This document shows positions 41,257 to 47,960 of a stretch of DNA of 47,960 nucleotides, piece by piece. Within the stretch, counting starts at the first letter, position 1, and every line of letters begins with the position of its first letter. A program made the translations under genes and the position numbers. The notes beneath the pieces were generated by a model. The model made no database searches. It saw only the letters and a list, made by a program, of their open reading frames with translations, and was not told where the DNA came from. This DNA comes from DASQUK01 sp035697145 (lineage in GTDB: Bacteria > Actinomycetota > Acidimicrobiia > Acidimicrobiales > VFJN01), in NCBI GenBank assembly GCA_035697145.1, contig DASSDL010000089.1, forward strand, positions 1-47,960, in the 5' to 3' direction.

Positions 41257-41506
41257 AAGGACCGCGTCGCGGCCGCCGGGGTGTCGTCTCAGAGGCTCGG
41301 CTCGACCGGTGGGCTCAGGAGAACCCGGGCGAGGGCCGGACGGGCACCCCGGGCGCGCGACGCCCGGTGCTCGTGGTCCTGGGCATCGGTCACCACCTTC
41401 CCGTCCGGTCGCGGAGGCACCGCCACCGCAGCGGTGCCACTGCGTAGGTCAGCCGGGCGGACGGCCGCCGCGCAAGCGAATTCCTGCCGAGCCCGGGGAC
41501 GCACGC

Positions 41507-41630
41507 TCAGACTCGCACGACGCAGCGGAAGCCGAGATGCGACGTCGACGTGTCGACGGCCTGCGCCATCCGCGCCGCGGGGCGATAGCGCCGGCAGTAG
41601 TTCGGCGCGACGGCCCTGTGCTCACCGACG
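41507..41630 (-). pseudogene. 3' end of a formylglycine-generating-enzyme-type gene
   Basis: About 35 codons read VAPNYCRRYRPAARMAQAVD then TSTSHLGFRCVVRV and a stop. This is the conserved end of FGE-sulfatase (SUMF1/EgtB-like) proteins. Nothing of the upstream domain is present. The remaining parts of the gap (41257-41506 and 41631-41766) hold no convincing gene. Confidence 0.6.
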
Positions 41631-41766
41631 CGGGCGGCCAATAGGTCTATCCGACAACCACGCGGCCGCGTCACCACGGCGCCCGCTGACCCTCCGCTAA
41701 CCCCGGCGGCACGGGGGTCGTCAGTAGGGCCAGAATGACTAGCGTCTTCGTGGCAGACTTTGGTCA

Positions 41767-44040
41767 ATGGCAGGGGGCCCCAGGCTCGAGCGTGGGCCGC
41801 CGCGGGAGCACGCGGTTCCGGTGCTGCTCGGCACCAAGCTCGGTGGCCCGCGGTTGCGGTCGAGCACGATCGAGCGCACGTCGCTCCTCCCCCGGCTCGC
41901 GTCGCACCGCGGACCGGTCCTGGTGGTGGCGCCGCCGGGATTCGGGAAGTCGACGCTGCTAGGTCAGTGGCGGCAGGCGGCCGAGCTGCCGCTGGCATGG
42001 GTCTCGCTCGACGCCGCCGACAACGATCCGATGCTCTTCTGGAACTACGTGGTCGCCGCATTGCAGGCGATCGAGCCCACGATGCCGCTGACACCACCAT
42101 CCGGCCCCCTGGGGGAGCAGGACTTCGTCGACGCCATCGTCCCCCGGCTGCTCAACGAGCTGGAGTCGCTCGAGAGCGACGTCGGGCTGGTGCTCGACGA
42201 CTACCACGCGATCACCAGCTCCGCATGCCACCGATCGGTCGAGCTGTTCCTGACCCGGGAGCCGGCCAACGTTCGCGTCGTCGTCTCCAGCCGTGTCGAC
42301 CCCCCCTTCCCAGTCGGCACGCTGCGGGCACGCGGCGAACTGCTCGAGCTGCGCGAGGGCGACCTCGCGTTCACTCCTCAGGAGAGCAGGCGCTTCCTGA
42401 ACGACGCCCTCGACCTGGGGCTTTCACCTCGGGCCGCCGCCACCCTCCACGAGCATGCCGAGGGATGGCCCGCCGGGCTCTACCTGGCGTCCCTGTCGCT
42501 GCGGGACGCGGCCGATCGTGAGCGTGCCGTCGCCGACTTCGGCGGGTCCACGCGCCAGGTGAGTGACTACCTCACCGAGGTTGGCCTCGATGCGCTGGCG
42601 CCCCCGGTGCGCGACTTCCTGGTCGAGACATCGATCCTCGAGCGGATGTCCGGTCCGCTCTGCGACGCCACCACTGGTCGCAGTGGCTCCGCCGACCTGC
42701 TGGTCGAGCTGGAGCACGCCAACCTGTTCCTGACGGCGCTGGACGATCATCGCGAGTGGTATCGCTATCACCACCTGTTCGCCGACCTGCTGCGCGCCGA
42801 GCTTCACCGGCGACCCCTCGAGCGGCGTCGCGAGCTTCACCGGTGCGCGTTCGCCTGGCTGGCCGACGCCGGGCACGTGGGCGAGGCGATCCACCACGCC
42901 GTCGAGGCCGGCGAGATCGAGACGGCGGCTCGCCTCGTCGCCGAGAACTACCTGTCGACGATCGAGTGGGGCGGCTACGCCACGGTGGCTGCGTGGCTCG
43001 AGGCGTTCCCCCGCCGCGTGGTGGTGGGCGACGCGCGGCTGTCGGTCGTGGAGGCATGGGTGGCGAGCTTCCAGCGCCGCCGTGAGGACGCCCAGGTCGC
43101 CCTCCAGAACGCCATCGATGCCGGCTACGAGGGCCCGCTACCCGACGGCGCCAGCTCGATCGAGGTGACGGCGGCGCTGCTGCGTGCCGGGTTCCCCTGG
43201 GGCGACGTCGGCGAGATGTTGACCGCGGCGCGACGCGCCTTCGAGCTGGAAGGCCATCGCGACTCGATGTGGCGGGTGACCGTCCACGTGCAGCTTGGTT
43301 GGGCGCTGGCACTCGCCGGCCGCTCCGACGAGGCGCGTCCTCTCCTCGAGCGCGGCGCCACCCTCGCCCCCCGCACCGAGCAATGGCTCAACGCCGTCGG
43401 GGCCGACTGCCTCCTTGCCTTCCTGGACCTCGAGGCCGCTGATCTCGCGTCGGCCGAGCGTTGGGCGCGCCGGGCGATGGGGGTGCTCGTGTCGCAGGGC
43501 CTGGCCGACACGGCCACGGGGGGCTGGGCCGCGGCCACGTTGGGCGCGGTGCTGGCTCGCGGTGGAGACCCCGAAGGGGAGCGGCTGCTCAGGCTCGGCG
43601 TCGACCGCATGCGAGCGGCGTACGAGCCACTGCTCGTGATCCAAGTGCTGTTGGCCTTGACCGCCGTGCTCAGCGCGCGGGGGGCCGCCGACGACGGACG
43701 ACGAGCGCTCGGCGAGGCGAAGGACCTCATCGATGCCTGCACCGATCCCGGCGTCCTCGCCGATCGGTGGGAGGAGGTCGGCCGGAGCCTCGCTGCGAGC
43801 ACGCGCTCGATCGTCGGGGGCACGGAACTGAGCAAACGTGAGATCGAGATCCTCCGCATGCTGGCGACGCGCCAGTCGCAGCGGGAGATCGGGCGCCGGC
43901 TGTTCGTGTCGTACAACACGGTGCATTCACACATCGGGTCGATCTATCGGAAGCTCGGGGTGTCCTCACGTGTCGACGCCGTCGCCCGCGCCCGCGAGCA
44001 GGGGCTCCTGTGGGACTCCTCCCGCGAATCACCTGGGTGA
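41767..44040 (+). CDS. MalT-like LuxR-family ATPase regulator
   Basis: A 757-residue transcription activator of the MalT/LAL type. The NTPase has Walker A VLVVAPPGFGKSTLLGQW near residue 55 and Walker B DVGLVLDDYHAI. Helical TPR-like repeats fill the middle (RLVAENYLSTIEWGGYATVA, ERWARRAMGVLVSQGLADTA). The C-terminal LuxR helix-turn-helix is LSKREIEILRMLATRQSQRE and YNTVHSHIGSIYRKLGVSSR. The target genes are unknown. A second such regulator lies convergent at 45256-47793. Confidence 0.9.
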   Translation: MAGGPRLERGPPREHAVPVLLGTKLGGPRLRSSTIERTSLLPRLASHRGPVLVVAPPGFGKSTLLGQWRQAAELPLAWVSLDAADNDPMLFWNYVVAALQAIEPTMPLTPPSGPLGEQDFVDAIVPRLLNELESLESDVGLVLDDYHAITSSACHRSVELFLTREPANVRVVVSSRVDPPFPVGTLRARGELLELREGDLAFTPQESRRFLNDALDLGLSPRAAATLHEHAEGWPAGLYLASLSLRDAADRERAVADFGGSTRQVSDYLTEVGLDALAPPVRDFLVETSILERMSGPLCDATTGRSGSADLLVELEHANLFLTALDDHREWYRYHHLFADLLRAELHRRPLERRRELHRCAFAWLADAGHVGEAIHHAVEAGEIETAARLVAENYLSTIEWGGYATVAAWLEAFPRRVVVGDARLSVVEAWVASFQRRREDAQVALQNAIDAGYEGPLPDGASSIEVTAALLRAGFPWGDVGEMLTAARRAFELEGHRDSMWRVTVHVQLGWALALAGRSDEARPLLERGATLAPRTEQWLNAVGADCLLAFLDLEAADLASAERWARRAMGVLVSQGLADTATGGWAAATLGAVLARGGDPEGERLLRLGVDRMRAAYEPLLVIQVLLALTAVLSARGAADDGRRALGEAKDLIDACTDPGVLADRWEEVGRSLAASTRSIVGGTELSKREIEILRMLATRQSQREIGRRLFVSYNTVHSHIGSIYRKLGVSSRVDAVARAREQGLLWDSSRESPG

Positions 44041-44326
44041 ATCCCACGTCTGGGTGAGGCCGAGCGACCCACGTTTCGGCATCATCCGTCGGAGGTCAGT
44101 CGAGAAGGATCCCCCGGCGGGAGTGCACCGGCGGCCCGGGCGCCTCGCTCCCCCCGCTCCCGCCGGGGTGATCCGGCGCCAGGTCAGCTTGTGCGGCAGG
44201 CCGGTATCCGATCCGCGGCGTGCGCTTCGCCGTGGCCCGAGACGTGGGGCAGGTGCGCGACCTTCCGTCCGTGCCGCCGTCACGGCGCTGATCCGGACCT
44301 GATGGGGTGTCCGGTAGCGTGCGGTC

Positions 44327-44908
44327 ATGACCGAGCCGACGCTGCCGGTGACCGGCGATCCCGAGGCCGACAAACTGCTGGTCGACGATCCGCTGGCGTT
44401 GACGATCGGCATGCTGCTCGACCAGCAGGTGCCGATGGAGTGGGCGTTCACCGGGCCGCTGCGGCTGCGCGACAAGCTCGGCGGGCGGCTAGACGCCGCC
44501 GAGATCGCGGCCCTCGATCCCGCTGCGCTGGCGGCGATGTTCAAGGGCCCGCCGGCGCTCCACCGCTATCCCGGCGCTATGGCCAAGCGCACGCAGGCGT
44601 TGTGCTGGCACCTGGTCGAGCACTACGGCGGCGACGCCGCCGCGGTATGGGCCGGCGTCGACGACGGTGGTGAGCTGCTGCGGCGCGTCAGGGCGCTGCC
44701 CGGCTTCGGTGCCGACAAGTCCAAGATCTTCACCGCGCTGTTGGCCAAGCGCTTCGGCGTGCAGCCGCCCGGCTGGGAACAGGCGACCGCCCCCTTCTCC
44801 GACGACGAGCCTCGCTCGGTGGCCGACATCGACTCGCCAGAGTCGCTGCGGCGGGTGCGGTCCTGGAAGAGGGCGATGAAGGCCGAGGGTAAGACCAAGG
44901 CCGACTGA
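44327..44908 (+). CDS. HhH-GPD-type protein (TIGR03252-like)
   Basis: A 193-residue protein with a helix-hairpin-helix: LLRRVRALPGFGADKSKIFT, after DPLALTIGMLLDQQVPMEWA. This fits the actinobacterial uncharacterised HhH-GPD family, related to DNA glycosylases. The C-terminal tail ends RRVRSWKRAMKAEGKTK. A glycosylase function is plausible but not shown. The 286-bp gap before it holds no gene. Confidence 0.82.
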   Translation: MTEPTLPVTGDPEADKLLVDDPLALTIGMLLDQQVPMEWAFTGPLRLRDKLGGRLDAAEIAALDPAALAAMFKGPPALHRYPGAMAKRTQALCWHLVEHYGGDAAAVWAGVDDGGELLRRVRALPGFGADKSKIFTALLAKRFGVQPPGWEQATAPFSDDEPRSVADIDSPESLRRVRSWKRAMKAEGKTKAD

Positions 44909-45019
44909 CAGGTAGTAGGTCAGACGCGGATCCCCGTCACCCTTCTCGGGTGACGACCAGCCCCCGACGAAGAGCGACGCTCATCATCGCTACGGGTGTC
45001 TTCGGAAGTAGGCGACGAC

Positions 45020-45259
45020 ATGGGCTTCGACTACGAGTTGCGGATCCGGGGGCGACTGAGCAGCACGCTCATCAACGAGTTCGAGGAGCTGTCGCTCGGC
45101 ACCAGCGTCGAACCCGTGGAGACGATCCTGGCCGGGCCAGTGGAGGACCAGGCCGCGCTGCACGGCCTCATCCGGCGAATCGAGGCCCTGGGCCTCGAGC
45201 TGGTCGAGGTCCGCCGGCTACCCGACGTCGCCTTCCGCTCCCGGTCGGACACGGGCTAG
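45020..45259 (+). CDS. Small conserved actinobacterial protein
   Basis: A 79-residue protein, MGFDYELRIRGRLSSTLINE, followed by PVETILAGPVEDQAALHGLI and RRIEALGLELVEVRRLP. It resembles small proteins often found beside MalT-like regulators in actinobacteria, from memory; no function is known. ATG 45020 is chosen from the family start; an upstream ATG at 44996 is in frame. Its stop overlaps the stop of the convergent regulator by 3 bp. Confidence 0.7.
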   Translation: MGFDYELRIRGRLSSTLINEFEELSLGTSVEPVETILAGPVEDQAALHGLIRRIEALGLELVEVRRLPDVAFRSRSDTG

Positions 45260-45270
45260 AGGAGCTCTAG
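45256..45270. terminator. Inverted repeat across two convergent stops
   Basis: CTAGAG-GAG-CTCTAG is a perfect 6-bp inverted repeat that includes the stop codons of both convergent genes. The short stem makes it only a possible terminator. Confidence 0.35.
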
Positions 45271-47793
45271 GGCGCGTCCCCGCAGCACCGCCTCGCGTCG
45301 GCTGCCGACGCCCAGCTTGCGGTACAGGGACTTGAGGTGCGTTTTCACCGTGTTCACCGAGACGTGCATGACGTCGGCGATCTCGTGGTTCGACATCAGC
45401 GTCGGCAGGTGGCACAGGACCGAAGTCTCGCGTTCGGTGAGTGGTTCCATGTAGGCGGGGGCAGGTGAGGTGCGAGCACGGTCGACCAGCTCGAGCGCGA
45501 CGCCCTGATGGGGGCCCAGCTCGTCCGCCCGTGTCTCGAGCAGGTCGGTCAGGTCGGGCGCCAGCACCAGCAGCGGCGCCCAGATACCCGTCTTCTCCGT
45601 CGCCACCAGCGCGTCCCGGAGGGACGCCAACGTGGCGCCGCCGTCGCCGCGATCGGCGGCACCCAGAGCCAGCAGCCCGGATCGTTCGATCAGGGTCCGC
45701 GGGTGGCAGCGGCGCGAACCCCGGCCGTGATGGTCGTTGAGCACCGACACCACACCTGCACCGTTTCCCGAACGCCAGCGTTGCCGGGCGAGAAGCACGG
45801 CCTCCTCTAGCGGGCCACCCATAACTCGCACCCGTCCGGTCGAGTCGAGGGACTCGAGCACGCCGAGCGCCACCAACGTCCGCATCACGAGGGGATGCTC
45901 CGCATCGTCGCCCTCGAGCCCGACGAACGGGGACCCGGGATTGTGCAGCGCAGCGCGGACGGCACCGTCGACGGCAAGCACCGCCCGGTCCACGGTGGCC
46001 GGCGCCAGGCCGGCGGATAGCGCATCCACCGCATGACGGTGTTCACCGCGCTGGGCATGGCACAAGGCGACCGCCAAGGTGGCGATGTGGTGCGCGACGC
46101 CGCCCACAGAGGACGGCTCGGCGCGCACCCGCTCACCATGGCGGGTTGCCGCACCGAGGTCGCCCTCGACAGCATCGGCCAGCGCGAGCACCGCAAGAGC
46201 TTCGGCTCCGATCCAGGTCGAGTCAGCGGCGAGAGCCAGTGCGGCTGCCTGCCGCCGGGTGCGCTCGATCCGACCTTCATCGAGGTCCAGTCCGATGGTC
46301 CGGAGCTCCGCCAGCCGCGCGGTCGTGGGGTCGTCGACTCCGCCGTCCGCGGCCCGCAGATCGCTGATGGCCGCCCGTGTCCGGGCGTCGGCACCAAATG
46401 CCCGGGCGTAGCCGATGGCCAGCAACGACCGGGCGAGCGGGGGCGCGCTGGTGATTGAATCGGTCGGGTCGCGGCGCGTGGCCGGATCCGGCGCCGGCTT
46501 GTCGAACCCGGCGCGGTGCGCGTCGGCTGCGCTGCGGTCGCGCTGGGAGCACGCTTCGGCTACGGCCAGGACGGTCAGGCTCTCGTTGGCCGCGATGGCC
46601 CCGGCGGGGACGCCTGCGAGCAGGCCATCGTTCGTCTCGGCGCCGTCGAGCACCCGGGCCACCCAACGATCGGCGGCGAGCCGCCCGACCATCGGCCAAT
46701 CCCCCGAGGCCCGGGCGTGGACCTCCGCCTCGCCGGGCATGTCGTTGGCGATGAACCATGCGGTGGCCCGACGGTGCAACTCGTCGGCCAGGCCCCGGTG
46801 CTGCTGTCGCAGGCGCGCCTCGAGCAGCGTCCCAAACAGCGAGTGATACCGATACCACCTGCGGTCCTCCAGCTCGGCGAGGACCACGCCATTCCTCTCC
46901 AGCTCGCCGAGCCGCCTGGACACCGCCGGATCGTCGGTGAGCACCTCCGCGAGGTCGGTCGTCAGCCGGCCGACCACGCTCGTCCGCAACATGAACCGTT
47001 GGATGGCCTCGTCCTGACGGGTGAGCAGCTCCTTGAGCAGGTAATCGGCGATGGCGGTCTCGGTGCCCGCCGCGCCCTGCACGAACTCGGCCGGGTTTGC
47101 CTCGCCCTGCAGTGCACAAGCGGCCAGACGCAGGCCGGCCACCCATCCCTCGGTCCGGCGCCAGAGCGCCTGCACCTGCGAGCGCGTGAGGGTGAGCCCG
47201 TGGGCGGCCAAAAGAGTTGAGGTCTCCGGCAGGTCGAAAGCGAGGCTGTCGTTGCGGATCTCGCCGAGCCTGCCTTCGAGCCGGAGCCTGGTGAGCCGGA
47301 TGGGCGGATCTGCCCGGCTGCACAGCACGAGGTCGAGAGCGGCCGGTGCCCGTTCGACGAGGTAGGCCAACGTGCGCAGGGCGTGCCGCGAGGTCAGCTC
47401 CTGGAGGTCGTCGAGCACGAGGACCCGCTTTCCCGCACGCTGTTCCAGCTGGGCGAAGGCGGCGTCGAGGAGCGTTGTTCCCGGCAACGTGGCGTCGATC
47501 TCCTCCGGGGCGATGGCACCGCAGTGGACCAACGCGGCGACGATCACGCCGGCGAGCTGGTCGCGCTCGTTGTCACGGGCATCGACCGTGAGCATGACGT
47601 CGCGTCGCTTCCGGGATGCGAGCCACGCGGTGACCAGCGTCGTCTTGCCCGACCCCGGCGGTGCGGAGATCAGCGTCACCTGGCGCCGGGCGCGGTCGGC
47701 GAACAGCGAGTCGAGCCGGGGGCGCCGGACGAGGACCTCGGGCAGGCGCGCCAGGCTGGACCTTGGCCCCAGCAGCGGAAGCTCGTCGCCCAT
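45256..47793 (-). CDS. Second MalT-like LuxR-family ATPase regulator
   Basis: An 845-residue regulator with Walker A VTLISAPPGSGKTTLVTAWL near residue 45 and Walker B RVLVLDDLQELTSR. LAL-type conserved segments include RTEGWVAGLRLAACALQG and WYRYHSLFGTLLEARL. The C-terminal LuxR helix-turn-helix is LTERETSVLCHLPTLMSNHE and VNTVKTHLKSLYRKLGVGSR. It is diverged from the neighbour at 41767-44040 but has the same layout. ATG 47793 fits the domain start. Confidence 0.9.
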   Translation of the reverse strand: MGDELPLLGPRSSLARLPEVLVRRPRLDSLFADRARRQVTLISAPPGSGKTTLVTAWLASRKRRDVMLTVDARDNERDQLAGVIVAALVHCGAIAPEEIDATLPGTTLLDAAFAQLEQRAGKRVLVLDDLQELTSRHALRTLAYLVERAPAALDLVLCSRADPPIRLTRLRLEGRLGEIRNDSLAFDLPETSTLLAAHGLTLTRSQVQALWRRTEGWVAGLRLAACALQGEANPAEFVQGAAGTETAIADYLLKELLTRQDEAIQRFMLRTSVVGRLTTDLAEVLTDDPAVSRRLGELERNGVVLAELEDRRWYRYHSLFGTLLEARLRQQHRGLADELHRRATAWFIANDMPGEAEVHARASGDWPMVGRLAADRWVARVLDGAETNDGLLAGVPAGAIAANESLTVLAVAEACSQRDRSAADAHRAGFDKPAPDPATRRDPTDSITSAPPLARSLLAIGYARAFGADARTRAAISDLRAADGGVDDPTTARLAELRTIGLDLDEGRIERTRRQAAALALAADSTWIGAEALAVLALADAVEGDLGAATRHGERVRAEPSSVGGVAHHIATLAVALCHAQRGEHRHAVDALSAGLAPATVDRAVLAVDGAVRAALHNPGSPFVGLEGDDAEHPLVMRTLVALGVLESLDSTGRVRVMGGPLEEAVLLARQRWRSGNGAGVVSVLNDHHGRGSRRCHPRTLIERSGLLALGAADRGDGGATLASLRDALVATEKTGIWAPLLVLAPDLTDLLETRADELGPHQGVALELVDRARTSPAPAYMEPLTERETSVLCHLPTLMSNHEIADVMHVSVNTVKTHLKSLYRKLGVGSRREAVLRGRALELL

Positions 47794-47838
47794 TCCCCCC
47801 TCTGCGGGTCTACGGAGGACCTGGTGGTTGCCTGTGCT

Positions 47839-47960
47839 CTAGCTGCGTTCGCGTCCGGACGCTCCCGAACTGTCGTCGCGCGTCCAGCGCATGAGCCGGT
47901 GCGCGTCGTGAGTCTGCCGCAAACCGCGCTCGTTGTCCTCACCTGCGTAGGTGACCATCC
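47839..47960 (-). CDS. Partial gene at the right edge
   Basis: Read leftward, the frame gives MVTYAGEDNERGLRQTHDAH, RLMRWTRDDSSGASGRERS and a stop at 47839-47841. It is the 3' end of a gene that probably begins outside the window, 45 bp upstream of the LuxR regulator. Not recognised. Confidence 0.3.
   Translation of the reverse strand, partial: MVTYAGEDNERGLRQTHDAHRLMRWTRDDSSGASGRERS

Noticed and set aside
1..47960. CRISPR arrays, rRNA or intact tRNA genes
   Set aside because: No regular repeat-spacer pattern and no cloverleaf-like or rRNA-like sequence was seen on either strand.

Overview
The window is high-GC DNA of actinobacterial type. The evidence is many GTG/TTG starts, GTGA/ATGA stop-start overlaps, DUF2637 and MobF genes of the kind found on actinobacterial integrative elements, a homodimeric AceE, two MalT-like LuxR regulators, an RNHCP protein and a CsoR. 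The class cannot be fixed by eye; an uncultured Acidimicrobiia-like lineage would fit but is only a guess.

The window splits into host flanks and one inserted element. The left flank (1-1183) holds a vapBC toxin-antitoxin pair on the minus strand with a palindromic operator, then a detached 3' end of a hydantoinase B gene (hyuB) at 831-1193. The right flank (33306-47960) holds the rest of hyuB, then hyuA, rnhA and divergent aceE. Beyond these lie an ArsR regulator with an SRPBCC/glyoxalase fusion, an RNHCP protein, a sulfatase-modifying-factor remnant, a MalT-like LuxR regulator, an HhH-GPD protein, a small conserved protein and a second, convergent MalT-like regulator.

Between two copies of the 11-bp word GTGTTGGTCAT (1183-1193 and 33296-33306) lies about 32.1 kb that reads as a mobilizable integrated element. 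A large serine recombinase starts 21 bp inside the left end. Beside it are a DUF2637 membrane protein, a sigma-like regulator and a MobF relaxase-helicase. No coupling protein, FtsK-type translocase or type IV secretion gene was seen, so mobilizable or degraded is a better label than self-conjugative. The element interrupts hyuB but carries its own diverged hyuB 3' end at the far boundary. This is joined in frame through a 24-codon linker, so the 543-codon hyuB at 32848-34479 stays open while the host's own 3' end is stranded 32 kb away.

The cargo is mainly copper and metal handling plus envelope proteins. It includes csoR and a CopB-type (CPH) P1B ATPase, each preceded by a TACCCC-type palindrome. 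There is also a multicopper oxidase with two tandem heavy-metal-binding modules and a His-rich insert, a PHM/SURNod19-like exported protein and a BlaI-M56 peptidase pair. Two secreted LVIVD beta-propeller proteins and a fragment of a third lie in the same half. A TetR-controlled ABC-2 exporter operon, a second BlaI regulator with a methyltransferase, and an adenylate cyclase fused to a C-terminal YHS metal domain follow. Decay is widespread: amidohydrolase, livG, ybjQ, F420/PPOX, methyltransferase and a second DUF2637 gene are all frameshifted or truncated. That suggests serial acquisition and loss, although sequencing error could explain some single-base shifts.
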